The position numbers were made by a program, and so were the translations under genes. Below are positions 17,403-26,769 of a DNA stretch of 64,000 nt, one piece after another. The first letter of the stretch is position 1. Every line of letters begins with the position of its first letter. The stretch is from assembly GCA_965225715.1 (NCBI GenBank), contig CBDDBK010000003.1:124001-188000 (forward strand), in the 5' to 3' direction. Source of the stretch: CBDDBK01 sp965225715. Its GTDB lineage: Bacteria; Bacteroidota; Bacteroidia; Cytophagales; Flammeovirgaceae. The notes below the pieces were generated by a model. It was not told the origin of the DNA. It did no database searches and was given only the letters and a program-made list of their open reading frames with translations.

Positions 17403-17502
17403 AATGTAAATTATTGATAATCAAATATTTAAAAATCGATAAAATCTCTAAAAAGTTTTACAACACAGAGTCTGAGGAGAGTGAAATTTTTAATTATAAA
17501 TA

Positions 17503-18288
17503 TTATTTCTCTACATAGCCTTTTAGAATACCCTTATCTGAATTAAGAATAAACTGGATAATTTGATCTTTATACATGCTTGGTGAAAAAGTTTCTTGAA
17601 CAATCTTTACGCCTTTTGAAATATTATTATTACGCACAAAAATTGTTTTATAAATAGATTCTATTTCTTTAATAGATTTTTCATCAAAACCTCTACGTCT
17701 AAGTCCGACAATATTGACACCTCTAAAAGCAACAGGTTCTCTAGCGGCTTTAATAAAGGGGGGAATATTTTTTCTTATATGACTTCCTCCTGCCAAAAAA
17801 GTATGAGAACCGATTCTAATAAATTGTTGAATAGCTACTAATCCTTCTACAATAACCCAGTCTTCCAAAATAACATGTCCAGCAAAATTAACAGAATTAG
17901 CTATTACACAGTTATCACCTATATTGCAATCATGAGCTATATGTACATAAGCCATTATTAAACAGTTTTTTCCTACAATAGTTTTGTATTGATCTTTAGT
18001 TGCCCTGTTAATAGTAACAAATTCTCTAATAGTTGTATCATCCCCTATAAAAACCTCAGTATATTCATTATCAAACTTTAGATCTTGAGGTACAGCCCCA
18101 ATGACAGCAGAAGGAAATATTCTACAACGATCGCCGATACGAGTACCATTCATGATCACAGAGTTAGGAGCAACCCATGTGTTTTCTCCTATTATAACAT
18201 CTTCTTCTATAGTAGAAAAAGCTTCTATAATAGCCGAAGGTGCTATTTTTGCTTTTTTATGTACAGATGCTAAATTGCTTATAGCCAT
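17503..18288 (-). CDS. lpxA: Acyl-ACP--UDP-N-acetylglucosamine O-acyltransferase LpxA
   Basis: A 261-residue left-handed beta-helix protein, the family's usual length. Hexapeptide repeats run from about residue 10 to 190, with AYVHIAHDCNIGDNCVIAN containing the catalytic histidine, and a C-terminal helical domain with GLRRRGF. It performs the first acylation of lipid A synthesis (family knowledge). It lies 53 bp downstream of lpxC-fabZ on the same strand, the standard Bacteroidota order. LPS synthesis is therefore expected in this organism. Confidence 0.95.
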   Translation of the reverse strand: MAISNLASVHKKAKIAPSAIIEAFSTIEEDVIIGENTWVAPNSVIMNGTRIGDRCRIFPSAVIGAVPQDLKFDNEYTEVFIGDDTTIREFVTINRATKDQYKTIVGKNCLIMAYVHIAHDCNIGDNCVIANSVNFAGHVILEDWVIVEGLVAIQQFIRIGSHTFLAGGSHIRKNIPPFIKAAREPVAFRGVNIVGLRRRGFDEKSIKEIESIYKTIFVRNNNISKGVKIVQETFSPSMYKDQIIQFILNSDKGILKGYVEK

Positions 18289-18341
18289 TGATTTTATAAA
18301 TAATTAAAATAGAAACTAGCAAATAAAACACATCACTTTTA

Positions 18342-19733
18342 TTATTTCTTAACGATACTTGCGGTTATGTATAACTCACAAGCCAACTCATTTCCAACAT
18401 AGGCTTCGCCTTTCATTTTCGCTAAACTTCTACGAATATCGCCTAGCAAGTGACTTACTAAAACAAGGGTATCACCAGGAACAACTTTACGTCTAAACCG
18501 ACACTTTTCAATACTTACAAAATAAGTCCAATAATTGGCATTACCTAATCTATGAATGATTAATAAAGCACCGGTTTGAGCTAATGCCTCAACTTGTAAA
18601 ACGCCTGGCATAATTGGATTACCCGGAAAATGACCTGTAAAAAAAGGTTCGTTCATGGTCACATTTTTGATTCCTACAATTTTATATTCTTCTAGGTGAA
18701 CAACTTTATCTACCATAACAAAAGGCGAAGCATGAGGCAACATCTCTAATATTTTAGAGGTATCCATGATCGCAGGTATTTTAGGTGTATATTGAAAAAT
18801 ACTTTTCTTATTTTTTTTCTCTTTTTTGATAAGATTTTTAATTTTCTTAGCAAAAGCAACATTAGACCTATGACCAGGTCTGGCTGCTAAAATTTGACCT
18901 TTTATAGGGCGTCCAATAAGGGCTAAGTCCCCAACAAGATCTAAAAGCTTGTGTCGAGCAGGTTCATTTTTATAATGTAATTTAATATTATTAAGGATAC
19001 CTTCTTTTTGAATTTTTACTTGTTCTATATTAAAAAGTTTAGCTAAATGTTGAAGTTTATCCTCAGAAATGATTTTATCAATGATAACAATAGCATTATT
19101 AAAATTGCCACCTTGAATTAAATTACTTTCATAAAGTGTTTGAACTTCATGTAAAAAACAAAATGTTCTACAAGAAGCTATATCTCTTTTAAAATTAGTA
19201 ATATTATTAAGATAAGCATGTTGGCTACCAAGGACAGGCGAATTATAGTCAACCATTACTGTCAATCTATAGTCATTAAGTGGCAAACCACCTATTTCGA
19301 CATGATTTTCCTCATCAGTATAAGATACATTTTCAGTCAATATAAAGAAGTTGCGTGCAGCATTTTGTTCTTTTAAACCAGAATTTTCAAGTAACTTAAT
19401 ATACTCTATTGAACTTCCATCTAAGATAGGTATCTCGCTTCCATCAATTTCTATTAATACATTATCAATTTGTAAGCCAACCAAAGCTGCTAAAGCATGT
19501 TCTACTGTAGAGACTTTAATACCATTTTTTTCTAAAGTTGTACCTCGTGTTAAATCAGTAACATAATCTACATCTGCTTCTATAATTGGTTGATCTTTTA
19601 AATCAATTCTTTTAAACTTATAACCATGATTAATTGGTGCTGGGCAAAAATTTAGGTTTACTTTTTCTCCTGTATGTAAACCATAACCAGAAATTTTTAC
19701 TATTTTCTTGATTGTGTGCTGTTTTTCAAACAT
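18342..19733 (-). CDS. lpxC-fabZ: Bifunctional UDP-3-O-acyl-GlcNAc deacetylase / (3R)-hydroxyacyl-ACP dehydratase
   Basis: A 463-residue natural fusion characteristic of Bacteroidota. Residues about 1-310 are LpxC (ISGYGLHTGEKVNLNFCPAP, CRTFCFL and the zinc-site region with LLDLVGDLALIG and GHRSNVAF). Residues about 320-463 are FabZ, with the dehydratase site PHASPFVMVDKV and HFPGNPIMPGVLQVEALAQ. The first half commits UDP-acyl-GlcNAc to lipid A and the second dehydrates hydroxyacyl-ACP for fatty-acid synthesis (family knowledge). It is the first gene of an operon with lpxA. Confidence 0.96.
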   Translation of the reverse strand: MFEKQHTIKKIVKISGYGLHTGEKVNLNFCPAPINHGYKFKRIDLKDQPIIEADVDYVTDLTRGTTLEKNGIKVSTVEHALAALVGLQIDNVLIEIDGSEIPILDGSSIEYIKLLENSGLKEQNAARNFFILTENVSYTDEENHVEIGGLPLNDYRLTVMVDYNSPVLGSQHAYLNNITNFKRDIASCRTFCFLHEVQTLYESNLIQGGNFNNAIVIIDKIISEDKLQHLAKLFNIEQVKIQKEGILNNIKLHYKNEPARHKLLDLVGDLALIGRPIKGQILAARPGHRSNVAFAKKIKNLIKKEKKNKKSIFQYTPKIPAIMDTSKILEMLPHASPFVMVDKVVHLEEYKIVGIKNVTMNEPFFTGHFPGNPIMPGVLQVEALAQTGALLIIHRLGNANYWTYFVSIEKCRFRRKVVPGDTLVLVSHLLGDIRRSLAKMKGEAYVGNELACELYITASIVKK

Positions 19734-19901
19734 TTTTAGGTAATTCTATTCTAATAACATAAACATAAAATAGGTGATGCTAAAACCATAATAATTATGC
19801 TATGCAACTGAGCATAACACTATATTATAAAAAATATTAAGGTAGTGGTAAAATATTTAAAAATTTTAAAACAGAGAAAAATCTGTATTATCTACAAACA
19901 A

Positions 19902-20219
19902 TACTTTGGTAAATTTTATAATAAATTGATTATTAAATAATTAAATTTGTTTTTTTTATTTAATAGCTTGATAATCAAACAACTATCAAATAACAATATA
20001 TGTGTGGTATTTTTATTATTTAATTTATTGAAAATAAGATAATTAAACTTTCAAAGTGTGAGTTTTTTTATTCAAATATTAATTTTAATCAAGTACAGAT
20101 TTCACTAAAGTTGCTAAAAAATAGATATTTTAGTCAATTCTTAAAATATAAATAATTGATTATCAGTAAAATATATAATAAAAAATTTCTTAAATATCGC
20201 TTAAAATAGTTCCGAAGTA
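19902..20219. repeat. Long inverted repeat element (family C)
   Basis: The left end CAATACTTTGGTAAATTTT and the right end TTCCGAAGTATTG are inverted and resemble the ends of the element at 5283-5443. Internal TTGATAATCA and TTGATTATCA sites are present. At about 318 bp it is longer than the first copy and has no ORF. Confidence 0.45.
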
Positions 20220-20316
20220 TTGTACAAAGGTAATAAATTGATTTTATAACTAAAAACTATACTTTTTTCTGTATAAATTTTAAATTTAAAAAACCAGATA
20301 CTAAATAGTTCAGAAT

Positions 20317-20406
20317 TTAGCAATGCTATTATTATTTCAGAAAAATTCATTTTTAGTATTAATGAGTTAAAAACTCTAATTTTTTTTTCAAAGTGATAGG
20401 ACTATA
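20317..20406 (-). repeat. Family A (TATAGT) intergenic repeat
   Basis: In reverse orientation it reads from TATAGTCCTATCACTTTGAAAA through a central TAACTCATTAATACTAAAAATGA to AATAGCATTG. It matches the copies at 31808-31900 and 33845-33940. Confidence 0.65.
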
Positions 20407-20537
20407 AGAAAATTATAACCTTGAAATCAATATGTTAAATTACAGGATTTTAAAGTTATAAATATTTGATAATCAGTTTTTTTTACAATATTTTCAAAAC
20501 TATTGCTATCGTATATATTAATAATATAGAATTATAA

Positions 20538-21779
20538 TTATCTTAATTTTAAACTAATAATTGTTAAAACTGCTAATAAACCTGCTACTATCCAAAAGCG
20601 AATGACAATTTTTGGTTCGCTAAAACCAGACTTTTGATAATGATGGTGAAGGGGAGACATTTTAAGCACACGTTTACCTGTCCCATATTTTTTCCTTGTA
20701 TATTTAAAATAAAAAACTTGTATAATTACTGATAAAGTTTCAATTAAAAATATACCACATAAAAAAGGTAACATCAATTCTTTACGTATAATAACAGCTA
20801 AAATTCCAATAAAAGAACCAAGTGTTAAAGAACCAATATCACCCATAAAAATTTGGGCAGGGTAAGTATTATACCACATAAAACCCAGACAAGCTCCTGC
20901 CAAAGCCATACAACAGATAACAACCTCACTGGAATAAGGAATATACATAATATTAAGATATTCGGCAAAAATAAAGTTGCCAGATATATAAGACAAAATA
21001 GCAAAAGTACCAAGAATAATTACCGAAACACCTATTGCCAAACCATCTAAGCCATCTGTTAAATTAGCCCCATTGCTTACAGCAGTCATAATAAATGTAA
21101 CGATACAAATATATAAAATAGGAATAAATGGGTTATTAGGCTTGAGAAAAGGCAATAATTTAGAATAATCTAATTGGTTATTTTTAAAAAAAGGTACTGT
21201 AGTAACTAATGATTTACTATCATGAAAAACTCTTTCTATTACGGTTGTTTTTTGTTTGTCTTGGTTAATATGGATTTCACGAGCTGGAGTAGGTTCAAAA
21301 TTACGAATAACCACATTATTATTAAAATACAAAGTTAAACCAATAATAGTTCCTAATATAATTTGAGCTAAAATCTTTAGTTTTCCCGATAAACCAGCCT
21401 TATTTTTTTTAAAAACCTTAATGTAGTCATCATAAAAACCTACAAATCCCATCCAAATCAAACCAGTAATTAATAATATAACATATACATTAAGCAGCTT
21501 GGAAAAAAGTAAAATTGGTAATAAACCTCCTATGATGATAATAATGCCACCCATTGTTGGTGTGCCTTTTTTACTTTGTTCGCCTTTTAAACCTAAGACT
21601 CTAATATTTTCGCCAATTTGTTTTCTAGTAAGATAGATAATGGCATATTTACCAAAAAAAATGCTTATAAATAGTCCTAAAACACCTGCCAAAACAGATC
21701 TAAAAGATATATATTGAAAAAGACCTGCGCCTGGCAAATCATAATTCTTTTCAAGAAAATCAAATAAATAATAAAGCAT
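20538..21779 (-). CDS. mraY: Phospho-N-acetylmuramoyl-pentapeptide-transferase MraY
   Basis: A 413-residue polytopic membrane protein with the MraY signatures: GFYDDYIK near residue 113, NGANLTDGLDGLA near 240, MGDIGSLTLG near 310 and the MSPLHHHYQKSGF loop near 378. The large insert between about residues 165 and 220 is typical of Bacteroidota homologues (about 410 residues against 360 in E. coli). It makes lipid I of peptidoglycan synthesis (family knowledge). It stands alone, away from the mur/fts cluster where it normally sits. Confidence 0.95.
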   Translation of the reverse strand: MLYYLFDFLEKNYDLPGAGLFQYISFRSVLAGVLGLFISIFFGKYAIIYLTRKQIGENIRVLGLKGEQSKKGTPTMGGIIIIIGGLLPILLFSKLLNVYVILLITGLIWMGFVGFYDDYIKVFKKNKAGLSGKLKILAQIILGTIIGLTLYFNNNVVIRNFEPTPAREIHINQDKQKTTVIERVFHDSKSLVTTVPFFKNNQLDYSKLLPFLKPNNPFIPILYICIVTFIMTAVSNGANLTDGLDGLAIGVSVIILGTFAILSYISGNFIFAEYLNIMYIPYSSEVVICCMALAGACLGFMWYNTYPAQIFMGDIGSLTLGSFIGILAVIIRKELMLPFLCGIFLIETLSVIIQVFYFKYTRKKYGTGKRVLKMSPLHHHYQKSGFSEPKIVIRFWIVAGLLAVLTIISLKLR

Positions 21780-22129
21780 TTTTTAAACAATGATTAATAA
21801 GTGGTAGATATAATTTACTTATCCAAAATAAATTTTAAAAACTTTCAATTTCTAATAATAATTTTAGACAATTTATTAAATATACCAATGTGTTTTGTAT
21901 AGATATGGTAAAAAATGCTGGGAATAGTTATAAAATAGTCTAAAATATAAATATAATAAACTTTATGTTGTAAAATTTTTTAAAGATTTTATGAAACAAT
22001 AATAGCATGGCTATGATGTTAAGAATTCGCTTATAAAAACTATAAATATATGATATGGTTTTCAATACTTTTTTAAGACCAATACATTAATTTTTTTATA
22101 TTATTTCTTATTAAGAAAGCTTTGCATAG
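21780..22129. other. 350-bp spacer with a family D half-repeat
   Basis: No gene. The 22-base block ACTTTATGTTGTAAAATTTTTT near 21960-21981 is repeated near 60733-60754. The rest, between divergent mraY and pnuC, is AT-rich and presumably holds both promoters. Confidence 0.5.
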
Positions 22130-22723
22130 ATGTTAGAATATATATTAAATCATTATATAGAGCTATTAGTAACTATAACAGGCATTATATGTGTGTATCT
22201 AAATACAAAAGAAAACGTTTGGGCTTGGCCTATAGGTATTATTAGTGTTGCTTTATCAATACAAGTTTATTGGGAGGTCTCCCTTTTAAGCGATGCAATA
22301 TTAGGGTTAATTTATGTTTTTCTTGGCTTTTATGGATGGTATCAATGGTTATATGGAAAGTCTGGAAATAACAAGTTGCATGTGTCTTTAACTAAAATTA
22401 AAGAATGGATTATTTTGATAAGTTTTGGATTTATAGGATCATTTATTTTAGGGTCAATTGTTAAATATACCTATCAAACAGCAGATTTACCTTATTTAGA
22501 TGCTATAACAACTTGTTTTAGTTTGCTTGCCCAATGGCAACTAGCCAAAAAACGTCTTGAAAATTGGTTAGTTTGGATAGCTGTTGATATACTTGCAACT
22601 AGTATCTATATTTATAAAAGTTTATATTTCTTTGCCGTCTTATATGCTGTATATACCGTATTGGCTATCTTGGGTTACTTAGAATGGCGAAAAAGATTTA
22701 AATTAAAACTATATACTATTTAA
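22130..22723 (+). CDS. pnuC: Nicotinamide riboside/vitamin transporter PnuC
   Basis: A 197-residue membrane protein with about seven hydrophobic segments, matching PnuC length. Marker segments are LNTKENVWAWPIGIISVALS near residue 24, FLGFYGWYQW, and the C-terminal half-repeat with WQLAKKRLENWLVWIAVDI. PnuC transports nicotinamide riboside, and relatives carry thiamine or riboflavin (family knowledge); the substrate is not decided by sequence here. A barrel protein follows by 46 bp and may be cotranscribed. No riboswitch was seen upstream. Confidence 0.9.
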   Translation: MLEYILNHYIELLVTITGIICVYLNTKENVWAWPIGIISVALSIQVYWEVSLLSDAILGLIYVFLGFYGWYQWLYGKSGNNKLHVSLTKIKEWIILISFGFIGSFILGSIVKYTYQTADLPYLDAITTCFSLLAQWQLAKKRLENWLVWIAVDILATSIYIYKSLYFFAVLYAVYTVLAILGYLEWRKRFKLKLYTI

Positions 22724-22769
22724 AAAATGACAAACATATTTAATTTTTTAGACTTTAATCTCAAAAAAT

Positions 22770-23477
22770 ATGATGAATAAATTATTAATTATTTTTGTAC
22801 TCTGCTACACTGCTCTATTTTCGGCAAAAGGACAGCTGCTAGCAAAAGATAGTTTACCACTTATTCCTTTAGAAAAGCATGTGACTCTAACCATCTCTCC
22901 ACAATATGGTTTTAGTAAGGGTATTAAGTTTAATATTACTAAACCAAATCCTAAAAATAGGAACAGGGCTTTTACCTATTCACCTATTATATATTATGGC
23001 AATTTTACTAATGATTATTTAGATGTTCAAAGTGGAGACGAATTACTTGGAGCTGCTTTCCAAGTTTTTTATAAATTTACTTGGCATAATCATAATCAAC
23101 TTGCTTTTCAAGTTCTTGATAGATTTCAACAGTATTATTTTGCTGTTGGTTTAACAGCTAATTATTTTAGATTGAAGTATCGAGATCGAGTTTTTGTCGA
23201 TAGAGTTATAGATGGTATAAATGTAATAGTTCCTGAAAACCGTTTTGTTAATCAAAATATTTCCCGCCTTGATATACCTATTTTAATTGGCTATCGCTTA
23301 CCTTTTAGTCGAGAAATTGTTATGAATTTACAAGGTGGTTTTGTTTATAAAATCATTTTAGATGTCAGTCGCCAAAGAGATGGCGGAAATACTAGTTCTA
23401 CATTTTTAGATTTTAATTATACCGGTCTAGGACTATATGCTGAATTGTCTTTTGGCATTATCTTAGGTAAGAAATAA
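22770..23477 (+). CDS. Outer-membrane beta-barrel protein of unknown function
   Basis: A 235-residue protein with a signal peptide ending near SAKGQ (residue about 21) and alternating amphipathic strands, ending in a glycine-rich GLGLYAELSFGIILGKK. The pattern fits a small (8-10-stranded) outer-membrane barrel, but I recognise no specific family. Its position 46 bp after pnuC suggests cotranscription and perhaps a role at the outer membrane in uptake of the same substrate (inference). Confidence 0.65.
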   Translation: MMNKLLIIFVLCYTALFSAKGQLLAKDSLPLIPLEKHVTLTISPQYGFSKGIKFNITKPNPKNRNRAFTYSPIIYYGNFTNDYLDVQSGDELLGAAFQVFYKFTWHNHNQLAFQVLDRFQQYYFAVGLTANYFRLKYRDRVFVDRVIDGINVIVPENRFVNQNISRLDIPILIGYRLPFSREIVMNLQGGFVYKIILDVSRQRDGGNTSSTFLDFNYTGLGLYAELSFGIILGKK

Positions 23478-23492
23478 AAATGTTTTAGGTGT

Positions 23493-23580
23493 TATAGTCA
23501 CTTCACTTGAAAAAGGATTTTTGAAAGATTTAACTTATTGATAATGAATATAAACTTTTCTTAATAATAGCATTACTATA
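23493..23580 (+). repeat. Family A (TATAGT) repeat, best-preserved copy
   Basis: 88 bp from TATAGTCACTTCACTTGAAA to AATAGCATTACTATA, with the central AACTTATTGATAATGA. The outer TATAGT/ACTATA bases form terminal inverted repeats. The right end is identical to the end of the IS630 remnant at 57392. It sits between the convergent barrel and tilS genes. Confidence 0.75.
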
Positions 23581-23587
23581 AATCCAC

Positions 23588-24949
23588 TTAATCTTCACTA
23601 TATTTTTCTTGAAAAGTAATTTCGAAAACTTGTTGAGTCTTGTTGGTTATTTTAAAACGGTTGTCTATTCGCAAACCTACTAAGCAAACGATTTGTTTAT
23701 TTGATTCTATAATCCATATATTTTCTTTATCAAAACGGGAACATTTTATATCAATAAAAAAATCACTTAATTTCTTTTTCCCTTTCATTCCAAAAGGAAT
23801 AAACCAATCCCCAAAAGTCCACTTGCGTACTTTGAGTGGAAATATCAATTTATCATAATCTAAAGTAGCCACATTCTTGTCTCTATCGATATGAAAATGC
23901 CTATGATAATTTTCTTTTTTTACTACTAATTTTTCATTTTCGTTTAGAATAAGTTCTGAATCTTTAAAGTTAATAAAATGATTTTCTCGGATTTTTTCTA
24001 TATGTAGAGGCTCTATAATAAGGTGATTTCTATCGACTATAAGTCGATGACTGCCTGAAAAAAAAGAGTTTCCCACTTGGTTTTTTTTTATAATTTTTTC
24101 TAAGTTAATAGATTGATTCATATTAAATCCCCAATCTTTTAATAAGTAGTAGATATAGAGATGGCAGGTTACTTGGGGTAGTATTTTAGTTTTAATTTTC
24201 TTTAGTTCTAAATAGTATTTTCGCTTTTGTTTTGATACAATACCTGTTTTAAATTCAGAAATTTGATCCATAAATAATTTATGGGTAAAAATGGCTTTTT
24301 CAATATTTTTCTGAGCTGTTTTTTCCAAATTTGGATTGATAGTTTTAAGCAAAGGAATGACTTGATTTCTGATCAAATTCCGAGCGTATTTGGAAGACTG
24401 ATTTGAAGGGTCTTCCAACCATTTTAAATTTTCTTTTTTTGCATAATCTACAATTTTTTCTTTTGAAGCAAAAAGAAGAGGTCTGCGTATTAAATCTATT
24501 TTTTCCGGTATGCCTTTCAAGCCAGAAATACCTGTTCCTTTTGTCCAATTAAATAGAATAGTTTCTATTTGGTCATTTAGATGATGAGCAGTTAAAATAT
24601 AGTCATAACCGTATTTTTTAAGTAACTGTTTAAACCACGTATATCGCAATTCTCTTGCAGCCATTTGGATAGATATTCCTCTATGGTCAGCATAGTTTTG
24701 AGTATCGAAAGTTTGAAAAAAAAAAGGCTTTTTATATATATTTGCCAAATTTTTAACCCAAATAGTTTCTTGGTCGGATTCTAATCTTAGCCGAAAGTTG
24801 CAATGGGCTAAGCTAAAATCAAAACCTGTTTTAAACAGTAAATGACTCAAAACTACCGAATCTACACCACCACTTATGGCTAGAAGTAATTTATCTTTTT
24901 TGAGAAAGAGTTGATTTTCTTTTATAAAGTTTAAAAAATCAAAGTCCAT
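23588..24949 (-). CDS. tilS: tRNA(Ile)-lysidine synthase TilS
   Basis: A 453-residue protein with the N-type ATP pyrophosphatase P-loop SGGVDS near residues 25-30, the AHCNFRLR and TAHHLNDQIETIL motifs, then the C-terminal TilS domains (segment VRKWTFGDWFIPFGMKGKKK). It converts C34 of tRNA-Ile(CAU) to lysidine so that AUA is read as isoleucine (family knowledge), which is important in an AT-rich genome. It follows the DUF1599 gene with a 6-bp gap, so the two form an operon. Confidence 0.94.
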   Translation of the reverse strand: MDFDFLNFIKENQLFLKKDKLLLAISGGVDSVVLSHLLFKTGFDFSLAHCNFRLRLESDQETIWVKNLANIYKKPFFFQTFDTQNYADHRGISIQMAARELRYTWFKQLLKKYGYDYILTAHHLNDQIETILFNWTKGTGISGLKGIPEKIDLIRRPLLFASKEKIVDYAKKENLKWLEDPSNQSSKYARNLIRNQVIPLLKTINPNLEKTAQKNIEKAIFTHKLFMDQISEFKTGIVSKQKRKYYLELKKIKTKILPQVTCHLYIYYLLKDWGFNMNQSINLEKIIKKNQVGNSFFSGSHRLIVDRNHLIIEPLHIEKIRENHFINFKDSELILNENEKLVVKKENYHRHFHIDRDKNVATLDYDKLIFPLKVRKWTFGDWFIPFGMKGKKKLSDFFIDIKCSRFDKENIWIIESNKQIVCLVGLRIDNRFKITNKTQQVFEITFQEKYSED

Positions 24950-24955
24950 GACTTT

Positions 24956-25513
24956 TTAGTTTGATTCTTGAAATTTGGAAAGAATTAAGCAAAAAACAGC
25001 ATAATTAATGATATCTTTATAATGATTGGGCAGGTTTTCAGAAACAAGCGTTTGACCATTATTTTTTTCTATTTGTTTAATCCTTAAAAGTTTCATTAAA
25101 ATAATATCCGTAATGCCTTCTACCCGCATATCTCGCCATGCTTCATCATAGTCATGGTTCTTTTTTTCGAGCAAAGTAAGTATAACCTGAATTTGTTTAT
25201 CGTATTGGTGGACAGTTTCTTCTTTTTCCAATAGTAAAGTTTCCTTATTAATTAATTCAATTTGAATAAGGGCAATGATAGCATAGTTAACCAAGCCAAT
25301 AAATTCATCTAAAATGCTATCCGAAACTTTCTGTTGTTTTTTTTCTTGAATAGAGCGGATTCTTTTTGCTTTTATCCAAAGTTGGTCGGTGATAGAAGGT
25401 AGTCTTAAAATTCGCCAAGCACTGCCATAGTCCAAATATTTTTTTTGGAATAAAGATCGACACGCTTCGAGTATTTTTTTGCTCTGGGCTTGTGTTGAAA
25501 TACCTGTAACCAT
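24956..25513 (-). CDS. DUF1599 domain protein (nucleotide-modification-associated domain 1)
   Basis: I place the start at the ATG 25511-25513 (MVTGISTQAQSKKI), giving about 185 residues. The longer frame back to 25612 begins with a hydrophobic stretch atypical of this cytoplasmic family. Two similar halves are visible, each with a Y(L)DYGxAWRxLRL or DYDEAWRDMRVEG core, typical of DUF1599 in Bacteroidota. The family is structurally linked to nucleotide-processing domains, but its reaction is not established. It forms an operon with tilS (6 bp). Confidence 0.85.
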   Translation of the reverse strand: MVTGISTQAQSKKILEACRSLFQKKYLDYGSAWRILRLPSITDQLWIKAKRIRSIQEKKQQKVSDSILDEFIGLVNYAIIALIQIELINKETLLLEKEETVHQYDKQIQVILTLLEKKNHDYDEAWRDMRVEGITDIILMKLLRIKQIEKNNGQTLVSENLPNHYKDIINYAVFCLILSKFQESN

Positions 25514-25647
25514 ATTAATTTTTTTAAAAAGAAAATGAGTTATTAAAATATTTTTCAATACTTTTGCGGTTTCTATATATAGAAAATATAAAATAAAATT
25601 AAAAATATGCAATTTAGCTAAAAAACAATTTCGAGATTATTTAGTCT

Positions 25648-25882
25648 ATACAAGAAAATTTAGGGGAAATCAGTGGTTTGATTTCTCATCAAGTTGGGGT
25701 TCAATTTGTTTTTGACGGTCAAAAAACAGGGGTTAATAAATATAAAAGTTTAAATTTTAAGTCTAAAAAAGCCAAGAAAAGATTAAATACCAAAAAAGGG
25801 GCAGTCACCAAAAGAAATCTCCAACAGAACTTGTTGATCCGACTTATTTTAACAAATTGATCAGGCGCTAAGTGTTAAATAG
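25648..25882 (+). pseudogene. 3' fragment of a duplicated porP/sprF-like gene
   Basis: It matches the last about 75 codons and the immediate 3' flank of the gene at 1961-3058, in the opposite chromosomal orientation: ENLGEISGLISHQVGVQF, then FDGQKTGVNKYKSLNFKSKK, and the end DPTYFNKLIRR in another frame. One base is missing in the poly-A stretch near 25795, shifting the frame. Nothing of the first four-fifths of the gene is present, so this is a truncated copy. Confidence 0.85.
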
Positions 25883-26031
25883 CAAGTAGGTTGAGTTTTA
25901 AGAGAATTTCAATAAGAAAAACAGACTACTTCTCTTTGATACAGAAAAATTTGAAAATAAAAAAAATGTATCTTACCAAAGTTTTAGATTATTTTCACGA
26001 GTATTAGAGTCTTTCATAAAAAAAGCATAAT

Positions 26032-26238
26032 ATGAAACTGTTACTAGACATAAAAGATGAAAAAGTTCCATTTGTTTTGGAAACGCTTAAAAAATTCAAA
26101 TTTGTTAAAATAAAAAAATTAACCCCGTATAAAGCGGAAGTTTTAGAGGGTATTAAGAAGGCAGTAGAGGAAATGAAGTTAATCAAAGCAGATAAACTAA
26201 AAGCAAGGGACGCAAGAGAGGTAATCAATGAGTTATAA
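26032..26238 (+). CDS. Type II antitoxin of a RelE-family module
   Basis: A 68-residue protein (KLLLDIKDEKVPFVLETLK at the start, YKAEVLEGIKKAVEEMKL in the middle, acidic C-terminus) matching the small antitoxins paired with RelE-type toxins in Bacteroidota. It overlaps the following toxin reading frame by 11 bp, the classic type II arrangement. The antitoxin is intact although its toxin carries two frameshifts, the expected order of decay for a toxin-antitoxin pair. Confidence 0.7.
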   Translation: MKLLLDIKDEKVPFVLETLKKFKFVKIKKLTPYKAEVLEGIKKAVEEMKLIKADKLKARDAREVINEL

Positions 26239-26569
26239 AGTTAAAACCATCCCCCATTTTGAAAGACAGTTAAAGAAACTGGCTAAAAAATATCCTTCTC
26301 TAAAAAAAGAATATTTGGAATTTGATTAATTCGCTATTGGAAAATCCAATCAAAGGCGTTGATTTGGGACAAGGTTGTTTCAAAATACGACTAGCAATAA
26401 AATCTAAGGGGAAAGGGAAAGCTGGAGGAGCAAGGGTAATTACTTGTATTACATTCATTCAAGAAACTGTTTATTTGCTAAGCATCTATGATAAATCAGA
26501 AACAGAAACCATTAGCGGATAAATACCTAAGCCAATTACTGAACCAAATTCAAAGTTTTGGCATATAAA
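26228..26569 (+). pseudogene. RelE-family toxin with two frameshifts
   Basis: It starts at ATG 26228, overlapping the antitoxin. It reads MSYKVKTIPHFERQLKKLAK, then an extra T near 26321 shifts the frame. It continues INSLLENPIKGVDLGQGCFK and KGKGKAGGARVITCI, including the YLLSIYDKSE core. An extra G near 26519 shifts it again before SDKYLSQLLNQIQSFGI. Correcting both restores one toxin-length reading frame of about 113 codons. An active mRNA-interferase is not expected. Confidence 0.75.
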
Positions 26570-26769
26570 AGCAGCCAACAAGAAACAAAAGGCTAAGCAA
26601 TTTGCGGATAATTGTAAAGCTGAATTATCTATAATACAAAGTTGAAAGTTTAGAATTTACACAAAAATAATTTTGTTTCTTAGATTTAGTAACATGAATC
26701 TGGTAATTTTCCATTGCATTTTATAAAAAACCTTGTGTTAACATTGCGATTTTACATTACCTTCGTAGC

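Larger units (their letters stand above)
19734..20537. other. 804-bp gene-free spacer with two repeat elements
   Basis: The gap between the lpxC promoter side and the end of mraY holds a family C inverted repeat (19902-20219) and a family A repeat (20317-20406). No ORF, RNA or gene remnant is recognisable in the rest. Confidence 0.6.
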
